IMG/VR virus record: IMGVR_UViG_3300029787_000187
Location: 1-33,375 of that record
Direction: 5' to 3' (one strand)
Origin: a virus
DNA: 33,375 nucleotides
The position numbers were made by a program, and so were the translations under genes. The notes under the pieces are model-generated. The model worked only from the letters and a program-made list of their open reading frames with translations. It was not told where the DNA came from and searched no databases. This document shows, piece after piece, positions 27,099 to 31,916 of this stretch. Each line of letters begins with the position of its first letter. Position 1 is the first letter of the stretch.

Positions 27099-27243
27099 GT
27101 TCGAGTACTACGTCTACTAATTTTTCATAATTTTCCTTATTTGGACGCTTCATAAGAAGTTCCATACTATTAAGGCGGGTCTCCAATGCTTCAATTTGTG
27201 ATTTGAGAGCATAGAAGACATCAGATATCTCTTGCTGAGTCAT
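27073..27243 (-). CDS. Small coiled-coil hypothetical protein
   Basis: 56 residues: MTQQEISDVFYALKSQIEAL, then ETRLNSMELLMKRPNKENYE and KLVDVVLEHDEKLNKL. Regular Leu/Ile/Met heptads over residues 9-33 predict a coiled coil, with a second helix at the end. It shares an ATGA overlap with the preceding gene and overlaps the following gene by 26 bp, so it is probably made by translational coupling. Function unknown. It is too short for most gene finders but its flanking overlaps and codon use fit a real gene. Confidence 0.6.
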   Translation of the reverse strand: MTQQEISDVFYALKSQIEALETRLNSMELLMKRPNKENYEKLVDVVLEHDEKLNKL

Positions 27244-27413
27244 TCTTCTATATCAAAAAACCATTTGATAGACTTAATGTAGTCAAAAGTACATGATATG
27301 TCTCTATCGCAGTCAATTTGATACTTGCGATCACATAAAAACTTCCTCAGTTCGTAAACTGAATGGAATTTACCGATAAATTCTGATCTATCGTCATAAA
27401 GAATGTACTTCAT
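27240..27413 (-). CDS. Small conserved hypothetical protein
   Basis: 57 residues: MKYILYDDRSEFIGKFHSVY, then ELRKFLCDRKYQIDCDRDIS and FDYIKSIKWFFDIEE. Mixed alpha/beta with many aromatic residues. It is the first gene after a TTGACT/TATAAT promoter whose -10 lies 27 bp upstream, and its stop overlaps the next ATG (ATGA). A purine-rich AGAGG sits just upstream of the ATG. No family assigned. Confidence 0.6.
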   Translation of the reverse strand: MKYILYDDRSEFIGKFHSVYELRKFLCDRKYQIDCDRDISCTFDYIKSIKWFFDIEE

Positions 27414-27440
27414 ACCCTCTAGCTAGCTGTTCTTAATGTA

Positions 27441-27468
27441 ATTATAACACATATTATTAGCAAGTCAA
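27441..27468 (-). promoter_or_regulatory. Sigma70-type promoter TTGACT-N16-TATAAT
   Basis: Minus strand: TTGACT at 27463-27468, 16-bp spacer, TATAAT at 27441-27446. The -35 overlaps the TGA stop of the upstream gene. It is the only promoter in the window with both host-type elements, and no palindromic box lies upstream. It would transcribe the three small genes down to 26904 and perhaps the PAAR region with host RNA polymerase. Confidence 0.65.
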
Positions 27469-27671
27469 CACAAATTCACAAATTCTTTAGGGTTGCTTAA
27501 GGATTTGTCCATGTGAGCATCATTCCAATGCCTAATATTACCTGCTACAATGAAGCAGTTGGTCACTATCAGTTGTATAAAGATAAAAGTACGTATACCC
27601 GCAATGATATCTGCCTCTCGATTCGACTTTCCAGACTTATCTCCGAGTGCTTTCGCCCAAATTCTCCACAT
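27465..27671 (-). CDS. Small conserved membrane protein (MWRIWAKALG family)
   Basis: 68 residues starting MWRIWAKALGDKSGKSNREA followed by DIIAGIRTFIFIQLIVTNCF and IVAGNIRHWND. I recognise the 'MWRIWAKALG-x-K-x-x-K-x-x-x-EAD' start from small cyanophage proteins near the structural genes; function unknown. Residues about 26-45 form one hydrophobic helix that could cross the membrane. The start overlaps the preceding stop (TAATG). It is the last gene of the overlapping membrane-protein cluster. Confidence 0.7.
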   Translation of the reverse strand: MWRIWAKALGDKSGKSNREADIIAGIRTFIFIQLIVTNCFIVAGNIRHWNDAHMDKSLSNPKEFVNLC

Positions 27672-28258
27672 TAACAGTTCTTATTCAAGTCCTCTGCCAT
27701 GTTACCACCGATATCTGCCCCTTGCTCTCCACCAAACATAGCTATCCAACCTGCTGCTACCCAACCAACGAAGGGTATACTGCTAACTGCGGGTGCTGCT
27801 GCTGCTCCAACGCTAGTTCCGACAAGTCTCCCTGTACCTTCAGCACTACCTACTGCTTTAATACATGCTAAATCTGTCTCTGAGAGTTCGGGATTACTGT
27901 CAGTAAACTCTTGGTAAGGTGCTAACCAACTTCTCTTGTTACTTACTGCTCCACCTTGGTTGGTCTGACCATCCATGAAGTACTCTTCAACTACCTTGGT
28001 AGTGTTATTAGCAAGTCCGAGAAATCCACCCTTCTCTTTAATGTCCTTAGTAATGTACGCAGTCTTTGGATCATTTGCTTTATATGAGATTCTATAACTA
28101 TCTTCTTTAACTTCTGCTTGGAAAGTACCGTAATCACCCTCTGGGATATTGATTACTGGTAGTCCCTTCTCTTCTTTATGCTGTGAGATCATTCCGATCA
28201 TAGCAATATGAGAGACTCCTACGAGTACTCCCAATGATAATCCAATCCACTTAATCAT
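27671..28258 (-). CDS. Membrane-anchored protein with C-terminal glycine zipper
   Basis: 195 residues from the ATG at 28258. A longer start at 28288 would add ten residues but has no better ribosome site, and 28258 sits in the usual short overlap with the preceding gene. An N-terminal hydrophobic helix (IGLSLGVLVGVSHIAMIGMI) is followed by a polar region with repeated short beta strands. The C-terminus has a Gly/Ala-rich stretch (GRLVGTSVGAAAAPAVSSIP then FVGWVAAGWIAMFGGEQGAD) like a glycine-zipper transmembrane pair. Such proteins can oligomerise in the membrane. Candidates are an inner-membrane or lysis-related protein, but no holin family was recognised. Confidence 0.65.
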   Translation of the reverse strand: MIKWIGLSLGVLVGVSHIAMIGMISQHKEEKGLPVINIPEGDYGTFQAEVKEDSYRISYKANDPKTAYITKDIKEKGGFLGLANNTTKVVEEYFMDGQTNQGGAVSNKRSWLAPYQEFTDSNPELSETDLACIKAVGSAEGTGRLVGTSVGAAAAPAVSSIPFVGWVAAGWIAMFGGEQGADIGGNMAEDLNKNC

Positions 28259-28463
28259 TTTCTTCTTCAACGTATGGTGTAAAGACAATCAACTCGTCTC
28301 CATCCTTCACATCTTCCATCTCTGGATGTATATTATAAGATGCTTTAGGTTTGGTGTCAAGTGTCATGAGAACAGATGACATGCTTCGCCACATAAACGC
28401 AAAAGATGCTCCCAGTACTGCTGCGAAGCATATAAAATATACAAATATAGTAATGTCATTCAT
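28251..28463 (-). CDS. Small single-pass membrane protein
   Basis: 70 residues: hydrophobic helix at about 3-24 (ITIFVYFICFAAVLGASFAF), then MWRSMSSVLM, and a soluble tail NIHPEMEDVKDGDELIVFTP. The 'HPEM-x-DV-x-DG-x-EL-x-V-F' tail is a pattern I associate with a conserved cyanophage small protein of unknown function. It overlaps its neighbours by 8 bp on both sides, so it is translationally coupled within the membrane cluster. Confidence 0.7.
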   Translation of the reverse strand: MNDITIFVYFICFAAVLGASFAFMWRSMSSVLMTLDTKPKASYNIHPEMEDVKDGDELIVFTPYVEEEND

Positions 28464-28560
28464 CTGAAGAGTCTGTCCCTGTATAGTATCTATAATACTC
28501 GATCTCTAATAATCTACAGAGTTCTTCAAACTCCTCGTCAGTCAGTAGATCTAAGTTCAT
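28456..28560 (-). CDS. Very small acidic protein
   Basis: 34 residues: MNLDLLTDEEFEELCRLLEI then EYYRYYTGTDSSDE. Strongly acidic amphipathic helix over residues 5-24. It overlaps the preceding 84-aa gene by 23 bp and the following membrane-protein gene by 8 bp. Its position in a gap-free chain and the fact that it fills an otherwise empty stretch support a real gene. Function unknown. Confidence 0.5.
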   Translation of the reverse strand: MNLDLLTDEEFEELCRLLEIEYYRYYTGTDSSDE

Positions 28561-28792
28561 CTCTCTTCTTGTAATCAAACTCCTTCTTCTCGTAATCGAA
28601 GTAAGGATGGGGTTCAGCGGATACGACAGGGTCCTTGGTTTTGTTCTTAATGACTATGAAGCGATCAGCAGCAAACGTTCCTGCCAGTTGTACGACTACC
28701 TCGTCCCCTTCCTTCCAGTTGATACTACCATCCTTCTTAGTATGGAGCATTGCTTCCTGTATCTGGTCTATGAGTTCTTGTGTTAGTTTCAT
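28538..28792 (-). CDS. Small conserved hypothetical protein
   Basis: 84 residues: MKLTQELIDQIQEAMLHTKK then DGSINWKEGDEVVVQLAGTF, AADRFIVIKNK and a C-terminal charged helix. I recognise the 'T-x-x-DGSINWK-x-GDEVVV-x-LAGTFAA-[ED]-RF' pattern from cyanophage small genes beside membrane proteins. The central part looks like a small beta barrel or hairpin domain. Start overlaps the preceding stop by 4 bp (ATGA). Function unknown. Confidence 0.7.
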   Translation of the reverse strand: MKLTQELIDQIQEAMLHTKKDGSINWKEGDEVVVQLAGTFAADRFIVIKNKTKDPVVSAEPHPYFDYEKKEFDYKKRDELRSTD

Positions 28793-28875
28793 TTCTTTTT
28801 AGATTCTTCGTATTGATATATTAGGAATACTCCGAGTATTACCCAGAATAGGATCTCCAATCCATAATTAGTCAT
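28789..28875 (-). CDS. 28-residue single-helix membrane peptide
   Basis: MTNYGLEILFWVILGVFLIY then QYEESKKK: one transmembrane helix (about 5-20) and a short basic, hence probably cytoplasmic, tail. Its start lies 8 bp inside the preceding gene, and its stop shares ATGA with the next start. This exact fit in the overlapping chain is the main support for so short a gene. Function unknown; such peptides can act as small regulators or antagonists of membrane complexes. Confidence 0.55.
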   Translation of the reverse strand: MTNYGLEILFWVILGVFLIYQYEESKKK

Positions 28876-29119
28876 CGTGTTCATCCCATTGATCTGTGAG
28901 TCCTTCGTTATTGAAGAATGCCTTGTAGATGCCATACGCAGACATAATAACAAGTATCACGAGTATGGAGATTCCGAAAGTACTGTTCGGATCATAGTTT
29001 GCGTGAGGAATAAGAGCATTACATTTACTCCAAGTACCTGGTAAGGTATACACAGGGGGGCACGATAGGAAAATCATATGAAAAAAATTTTTGAATATTT
29101 TTGAAACGCACGTACCCAC
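28868..29119 (-). CDS. Small single-pass membrane protein, start uncertain
   Basis: Up to 83 residues from GTG at 29119. The confident part is the C-terminal half: LPHANYDPN-like polar start (ALIPHANYDPNSTFGISILV), a transmembrane helix at about 49-67 (ISILVILVIMSAYGIYKAFF) and a short acidic tail. No ribosome site precedes the GTG, nor the in-frame ATG at 29077, so the start could be either. The GTG lies 30 bp from the TATAAT at 29150, similar to the leaders of nearby genes. A short PPVYTLPGTWSK segment separates the two possible N-termini. Heads the membrane-protein cluster. Confidence 0.55.
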   Translation of the reverse strand: MGTCVSKIFKNFFHMIFLSCPPVYTLPGTWSKCNALIPHANYDPNSTFGISILVILVIMSAYGIYKAFFNNEGLTDQWDEHDD

Positions 29120-29149
29120 TTTTGTAGGTTAGCTCGTTGGGACTCTTTT

Positions 29150-29155
29150 ATTATA
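29150..29155 (-). promoter_or_regulatory. -10 box TATAAT before the membrane cluster
   Basis: Minus-strand CCCCCCC-TATAATAAAAG. It has no -35, and unlike the other small-gene promoters no palindromic box; a GC hairpin lies directly upstream instead. Read-through from the preceding operon remains possible. Confidence 0.4.
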
Positions 29156-29162
29156 GGGGGGG

Positions 29163-29178
29163 CGGGGGCGAACCCCCG
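29163..29178. terminator. GC hairpin with TTCG loop after the 75-aa gene
   Basis: Perfect 6-bp stem CGGGGG/CCCCCG with TTCG (minus) or CGAA (plus) loop, 15 bp beyond the stop of the 29193-29420 gene. There is no U tract, so intrinsic termination is uncertain; a run of seven C (minus strand) follows. It may serve as transcript 3'-end stabiliser or weak terminator. Confidence 0.5.
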
Positions 29179-29192
29179 ACGACTGCCCCTCT

Positions 29193-29420
29193 CTAATTGC
29201 CTTCGCTGTCCTCGAAGTCGTCAGAGTGAAAGAGTGGTCTCATCCAGTTCTTAAAGTCTTCTAGTTTAAATCTAGCAGCGTCCTGTAAGAACTTCTCACC
29301 ACACATGGCAATGTCGCCTGTGTCTGTGTACTCTGCTACTACCTCATCATAGCAGCATCTAAGCATGTCCTCATTTGTGAGGTCGTAGTCTGTTGAATCA
29401 ACGTAATTAAAGAATGACAT
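29193..29420 (-). CDS. Small acidic hypothetical protein
   Basis: 75 residues from the ATG at 29420 (MSFFNYVDSTDYDLTNEDML); a start at 29459 would lie upstream of the -10 box and is rejected. Rich in Asp/Glu with Cys at several positions (RCCYDE, MCGEKF), ending HSDDFEDSEGN. Predicted mainly helical. It is preceded by TATAAT 25 bp upstream and followed by a GC hairpin. Acidic small early proteins in phages often bind host proteins, but nothing specific is recognised here. Confidence 0.6.
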   Translation of the reverse strand: MSFFNYVDSTDYDLTNEDMLRCCYDEVVAEYTDTGDIAMCGEKFLQDAARFKLEDFKNWMRPLFHSDDFEDSEGN

Positions 29421-29445
29421 AATGTGTTTAACTGTGTATACTATT

Positions 29446-29451
29446 ATTATA
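29446..29451 (-). promoter_or_regulatory. -10 box TATAAT before the 75-aa gene
   Basis: Minus-strand TATAATAATAGTATACAC, 25 bp upstream of the ATG. It fits the TATAAT-then-TATA-like pattern of the other small-gene promoters. Only a degenerate palindromic-box half (TATTGTCAC, 29497-29505) lies upstream. A 9-bp hairpin abuts the -10. Confidence 0.5.
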
Positions 29452-29473
29452 CACCACACTGTGTGTGTGGTGT
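29451..29473. repeat. 9-bp hairpin in a GT/CA-rich tract
   Basis: ACACCACAC and GTGTGGTGT pair perfectly around a TGTGT loop. The GT-rich tract continues to about 29487. It lies after the stop of the 29502-29693 gene and immediately upstream of the -10, so it may act as a terminator for one gene and spacing element for the next promoter. No U tract follows. Confidence 0.55.
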
Positions 29474-29501
29474 GTGTATGTGTGGGGATGTTTATATATT
29501 G

Positions 29502-29693
29502 TCACAATGAGTAGTCCCATGGTGCGGGTTCGGATATCTTCTCTACTAGAGAATAGAATGCGTCCTCACTGTCGTCATCTATCCATCCTAAGTCCATGAA
29601 ATAGGTCGCCATCTTGACAAGGACTGACTCCTCATCCTCACTCATTGTTAATTCTCTTTTGAATTCAGCAGGTGTGCTGTTATCTCTAGTCAT
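29502..29693 (-). CDS. Small acidic hypothetical protein
   Basis: 63 residues: MTRDNSTPAEFKRELTMSED then EESVLVKMATYFMDLGWIDD and DSEDAFYSLVEKISEP. Predicted helical and acidic. A GGAG eight nt before the ATG gives a reasonable ribosome site. It follows the 60-aa gene by 36 bp without an obvious promoter, so it is probably in the same transcript from 29940. An alternative start at Met17 (TMSED) lacks a ribosome site. Function unknown. Confidence 0.6.
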   Translation of the reverse strand: MTRDNSTPAEFKRELTMSEDEESVLVKMATYFMDLGWIDDDSEDAFYSLVEKISEPAPWDYSL

Positions 29694-29729
29694 GATCTAT
29701 GCTCCATATAAGGGGGGGTTACTGAGGTC

Positions 29730-29912
29730 TTAGTTAACCTCCATCCATTTGATGTCTGCCTTGGTTCCAACCTTGAAAATACACATCTTATCCATGTACT
29801 CTGTCGCCATGTCTAATGCTGTGTCTTCAGCGGATGCGAAGTCTGATCTGAATTCTGCTCCTATCTTAACTTCGTTTCCCCAGTGTGAAGGTTGAATTGC
29901 CCAGTTAGTCAT
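29730..29912 (-). CDS. Small hypothetical protein
   Basis: 60 residues from ATG at 29912: MTNWAIQPSHWGNEVKIGAE then FRSDFASAEDTALDMATEYM and FKVGTKADIKWMEVN. I chose this start because AGGA lies 8-9 nt upstream and the -10 TATAAT 27 bp upstream; a longer frame to 30053 would run through the promoter. It looks like a small alpha/beta fold with a beta-strand at each end. Family unknown. Confidence 0.6.
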   Translation of the reverse strand: MTNWAIQPSHWGNEVKIGAEFRSDFASAEDTALDMATEYMDKMCIFKVGTKADIKWMEVN

Positions 29913-29939
29913 TTGTGAATCCTGTTTGTTTATACTTCT

Positions 29940-29945
29940 ATTATA
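29940..29945 (-). promoter_or_regulatory. -10 box TATAAT with upstream palindrome
   Basis: Minus-strand GTGTATAATAG, extended by TG as in extended -10 promoters, then AAGTATAAAC. No -35 is recognisable. The perfect palindrome at 29978-29997 lies about 32 bp upstream, close to the spacing seen for the related boxes. Confidence 0.6.
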
Positions 29946-29977
29946 CACGGGGTCACCGTAGAATAGTGAATGTATTA

Positions 29978-29997
29978 TGACAGTAATAATACTGTCA
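29978..29997. promoter_or_regulatory. Perfect palindromic box TGACAGTA-N4-TACTGTCA
   Basis: Eight-base arms with ATAA centre, perfectly complementary. The same layout, with mismatches, occurs in the boxes upstream of the genes at 30377, 31209, 31792, 32267 and 33261. It is the best symmetric version, so it defines the likely half-site TGACAGTA. It could also form a transcript hairpin after the 30035-30208 gene, but no U tract follows. Confidence 0.6.
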
Positions 29998-30034
29998 CAA
30001 TAGAGGTTGACTTGCTTGGTCAGCTGCTTTAGCA

Positions 30035-30208
30035 TTAGAGTTGATTCTCCCATACGGTAGTTTTAAATTTCTTGACTGCCTTGTCTAACAGTTTCATGTC
30101 CCCGTCGCATATGTCGCACGGTTCCTCATCCTCTAGACCTATGAATAAATGATTGATATCATTTACTAGATCTAGGTATGCTAGCATGTTTGGTGTTAGG
30201 TCGTTCAT
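30035..30208 (-). CDS. Small protein with CxxC motif
   Basis: 57 residues from ATG at 30208: MNDLTPNMLAYLDLVNDINH then LFIGLEDEEPCDICDGDMKL and KKFKTTVWENQL. A single PCDIC pair (C32/C35) is visible; one CxxC is not a full zinc site, but dimeric or redox use is possible. The start is 1 bp beyond the stop of the preceding gene (TAAG-ATG), so they are coupled. Longer upstream frames lie inside the neighbouring gene. Function unknown. Confidence 0.6.
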   Translation of the reverse strand: MNDLTPNMLAYLDLVNDINHLFIGLEDEEPCDICDGDMKLLDKAVKKFKTTVWENQL

Positions 30209-30209
30209 C

Positions 30210-30377
30210 TTAGTGCCTATCCGAGATGTACCAGACACCGTGTCTGTTGATTTCTTGAGGTTTAAACTGCCTTGCTGCCATTGCGTGAAGTGCTGCGAGT
30301 ACAGCAGCATCCTTGGATGCTGTCTCATTTACGAGGACTTGTCCATCGTACATAGGTTTTAGATTTGAGTCAAACAT
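30210..30377 (-). CDS. Small hypothetical protein
   Basis: 55 residues from ATG at 30377: MFDSNLKPMYDGQVLVNETA then SKDAAVLAALHAMAARQFKP and EINRHGVWYISDRH. A short beta hairpin is followed by an Ala-rich helix (DAAVLAALHAMAARQF). The longer frame from 30506 is rejected because it would run through the TATAAT at 30402. Leader from the -10 is 24 bp. Function unknown. Confidence 0.6.
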   Translation of the reverse strand: MFDSNLKPMYDGQVLVNETASKDAAVLAALHAMAARQFKPQEINRHGVWYISDRH

Positions 30378-30401
30378 AGTTTTCTTGTTTGTTACTCTTC
30401 T

Positions 30402-30459
30402 ATTATAGTGTGGATTACACATCGTGTGTGCTCCCAGTGGACACTTTATCAACTGGTCT
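30402..30459 (-). promoter_or_regulatory. -10-only promoter with palindromic box inside upstream gene
   Basis: TATAAT (minus) at 30402-30407, then a 29-bp gap, then a box at 30437-30459 reading GTGGACACTT-N5-ACTGG on the plus strand. The box lies within the 3' coding part of the 30415-30693 gene, over the codons for PVDKVST. No -35 is recognisable. Spacing agrees with the other copies (28-30 bp). Confidence 0.6.
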
Positions 30460-30693
30460 ACCCTCGGTTGCTTTAAAGTCGCACTTGATGTAGTCTTGAA
30501 TTTCATCTATGACATCACCCAGACTATCATCCCAATAGTTTCTGGCTTCCTCCATAAACTCATGCTCACCCAGTTTATCAAAGTAGTTGAATAGGTCATT
30601 GCTGACATATTCCTCAAGGTCTTTGGTTGACATATTGTCAACCATTCTCTCTGTTAAGAACTCTTTGAGTTCTAGTAGTAATACTCTATCCAT
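30415..30693 (-). CDS. Small acidic helical hypothetical protein
   Basis: 92 residues: MDRVLLLELKEFLTERMVDN then MSTKDLEEYVSNDLFNYFDK and EEARNYWDDSLGDVIDEIQD, ending KVSTGSTHDV. Almost wholly helical and acidic. The ATG follows directly on the preceding stop (TAA-ATG), so it forms a two-gene operon with the DUF1281-like gene. Its last codons overlap the regulatory box of the next operon, so part of that sequence is under dual constraint. Function unknown. Confidence 0.65.
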   Translation of the reverse strand: MDRVLLLELKEFLTERMVDNMSTKDLEEYVSNDLFNYFDKLGEHEFMEEARNYWDDSLGDVIDEIQDYIKCDFKATEGRPVDKVSTGSTHDV

Positions 30694-31209
30694 TTATAGA
30701 TACCCCGCAACTTCACAACCTGGTTCATCATAGAACCAACTCATGCTTAGGTCGTCGAATTGCTCACTAATAGCACTATGGATTTCTTCGGGTGGTGACC
30801 ATGCGGTTTCAAATGTGACCTCGAATCCGTGTGGCATCTCTGAATCCTCTATCTCTAGTGAGTAAGCATCCCACTTAGTTCCCCAGTTGTGGCATCTCCA
30901 GTTGTACCATCTATCGTCGTTAATGTCGGTAGATTCAAAGTATAACCCCTTACCAAATCCCTTATCTTTAAAGACTGGTAACTCACCCACCTCACCTTTT
31001 GGTTTATCCCATGAGTATTCTTTGAGAGTGTTTTCAGTGAGTGGAACTTTTGACCAGTCTGGTTCAGGGATGAATGATCCAAAAACCGTGTTTGTGGTCT
31101 CTGTGCTGTCGTCATTCTTTAGTGCCTTACTAAAGATTGCGTGTAGCTTTAGAATCGCTGTTGTGTCCTCTGAGTAGAATGTGACTCGGTTGTGACAATG
31201 ATTAGGCAT
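30694..31209 (-). CDS. DUF1281 / Api92-like ferredoxin-fold protein
   Basis: 171 residues. The start MPNHCHNRVTFYSED and the later RWYNWRCHNWGTKWDAYSLE followed by EVTFETAWSPPEEI match the DUF1281/YubB (Api92-like, ferredoxin-like fold) family carried by phages and plasmids. The hallmarks 'NHC-x-N-x-[LVT]', 'W-x-x-x-NWGTKWD' and 'F-x-T-AWSPP' are all present at the expected order and length. The biochemical role of the family is unknown. It is first in an operon with the 92-aa gene, read from the boxed promoter at 31233-31289, with CAGGAA before the ATG as ribosome site. Confidence 0.82.
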   Translation of the reverse strand: MPNHCHNRVTFYSEDTTAILKLHAIFSKALKNDDSTETTNTVFGSFIPEPDWSKVPLTENTLKEYSWDKPKGEVGELPVFKDKGFGKGLYFESTDINDDRWYNWRCHNWGTKWDAYSLEIEDSEMPHGFEVTFETAWSPPEEIHSAISEQFDDLSMSWFYDEPGCEVAGYL

Positions 31210-31232
31210 AAATTCCTGTGTTGTATATTAAT

Positions 31233-31289
31233 ATTATACTGCCACCTGGTGCAGTATGGGAACTATATGGACACTTAAATTAGTGGCAC
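31233..31289 (-). promoter_or_regulatory. -10-only promoter with palindromic box
   Basis: TATAAT (minus) at 31233-31238, 28-bp gap, box at 31267-31289 (plus-strand TGGACACTT-N6-TGGCAC). Between the two lies a smaller imperfect hairpin, TACTGCCACC/GGTGCAGTA (31237-31256), overlapping the -35 position. The leader to the ATG at 31209 is 23 bp. Confidence 0.65.
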
Positions 31290-31320
31290 ATAGGAAGCTG
31301 ACTATGAGTGCTAGCTTTGT

Positions 31321-31326
31321 TATAAT
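31321..31326 (+). promoter_or_regulatory. Possible plus-strand -10 facing an opposing gene
   Basis: TTGTTATAAT on the plus strand, 31 bp to the right of the box at 31267-31289, with CTGACT 17 bp upstream as a partial -35. It points into the 3' end of the minus-strand gene 31338-31505. No convincing plus-strand gene follows, so it would make antisense RNA or be a relic. Confidence 0.35.
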
Positions 31327-31337
31327 GGAGGTAGAGC

Positions 31338-31505
31338 TCATAATTCCTCTATGTCCTCTATTACCCATTCGCCTGCATATTCGTCCTCAGCTGGATATGC
31401 ATTAACATTCTTATGCAGCAGCTCTTCGGCTGCCTGCATAGTATCTGCTTCGACTAGCACGGTAAAGTAATTCACCTCGCTGCACTGGATTCTAAACTGG
31501 TTCAT
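31338..31505 (-). CDS. Small hypothetical protein
   Basis: 55 residues from ATG at 31505: MNQFRIQCSEVNYFTVLVEA then DTMQAAEELLHKNVNAYPAE and EYAGEWVIEDIEEL. The beta-alpha-beta pattern 'Y-F-x-V-x-V-EAD-x-x-x-A-E-E-L' resembles small phage proteins with an 'A..EA...' core. It shares ATGA with the preceding stop. The longer frame to 31532 overlaps the neighbour without need. Function unknown. Confidence 0.62.
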   Translation of the reverse strand: MNQFRIQCSEVNYFTVLVEADTMQAAEELLHKNVNAYPAEDEYAGEWVIEDIEEL

Positions 31506-31792
31506 TTGAATGCAACCTCTCTCATATCGCATGAGTACATCACTGCATCTTGCCTGAACTGTTTTTTGTATGCTTCGCCCACTTCAAAGAGTGCATCTTC
31601 GTTCTTGTCATCAGAAACAGAAATGCAAACGATTGCTTCCATGGTGCCTTTATAGATGCCCATCCCGTGAGTAATAGTTGCATACTCAAGTCTTGTAAGG
31701 ACCTCATCCTTAATGAATTCTTCTAACATTTGATTAGTTACGGTTCCGCTGTCTTTGATGTTGCGTCCGACTGTTAGAGTGGTTGTTTTCAA
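31502..31792 (-). CDS. Small conserved hypothetical protein (TTG start)
   Basis: 96 residues from TTG at 31792: MKTTTLTVGRNIKDSGTVTN then EEFIKDEVLTRLEYATITHG and GTMEAIVCISVSDDKNEDAL, ending CDMREVAFK. GAGG lies 6 nt upstream of the TTG, and the TATAAT is 25 bp upstream, so the rare start is well supported. Predicted alpha/beta, with a three-stranded sheet. First gene of a two-gene operon with the 55-aa gene. Function unknown. Confidence 0.65.
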   Translation of the reverse strand: MKTTTLTVGRNIKDSGTVTNQMLEEFIKDEVLTRLEYATITHGMGIYKGTMEAIVCISVSDDKNEDALFEVGEAYKKQFRQDAVMYSCDMREVAFK

Positions 31793-31817
31793 GGTTGACC
31801 TCGTGATTTATATTCTT

Positions 31818-31874
31818 ATTATAAGGCTATATGGGTGCAAGTGGTGCAGTAGTGGACACTTAAATTACTGGCAC
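31818..31874 (-). promoter_or_regulatory. -10-only promoter with palindromic box, shared with divergent gene
   Basis: TATAAT (minus) at 31818-31823, 28-bp gap, box at 31852-31874 (plus-strand GTGGACACTT-N5-ACTGGCAC). The gap contains TGCACC repeats. The same box lies 33 bp from the plus-strand TATAAT at 31908, so it may serve both directions. No -35 is recognisable for the minus promoter. Confidence 0.65.
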
Positions 31875-31907
31875 ACTCTATGCACCATATGCTGCACCAG
31901 TTGCTAT

Positions 31908-31913
31908 TATAAT
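31908..31913 (+). promoter_or_regulatory. TATAAT abutting the plus-strand start codon
   Basis: Plus-strand TATTATAATAG with only three bases before the ATG at 31917. If it were the -10, transcription would begin at or after the ATG, so either the true -10 lies further upstream or the leader is missing. Tandem TGCACCA copies lie just upstream (31882-31899). Confidence 0.4.
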
Positions 31914-31916
31914 AGT

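Noticed and set aside
29163-29178. Possible tRNA T-arm (GGGGGTTCGCCCCC)
   Set aside because: The T-loop lacks the full TTCGAAT length, no acceptor or anticodon arm is found nearby, and a simple hairpin explains it.
29446-29505. Box upstream of the 29420 gene
   Set aside because: Only the right half (TATTGTCAC) fits and the gap is about 31 bp. About 12 of 23 bases match, too few to count it with the six good copies.
29976-29998. NtcA site (GTA-N8-TAC) as explanation of the box
   Set aside because: The palindrome has GTA-N4-TAC, not N8, and the position is near -52 rather than about -41, so host NtcA control is not supported.
30035-30328. Longer starts for the genes ending at 29730, 30035 and 30210
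   Set aside because: The longer frames run through the -10 box or through the upstream neighbour; the internal ATGs have the right leader length, and two of them a ribosome site or tight coupling.
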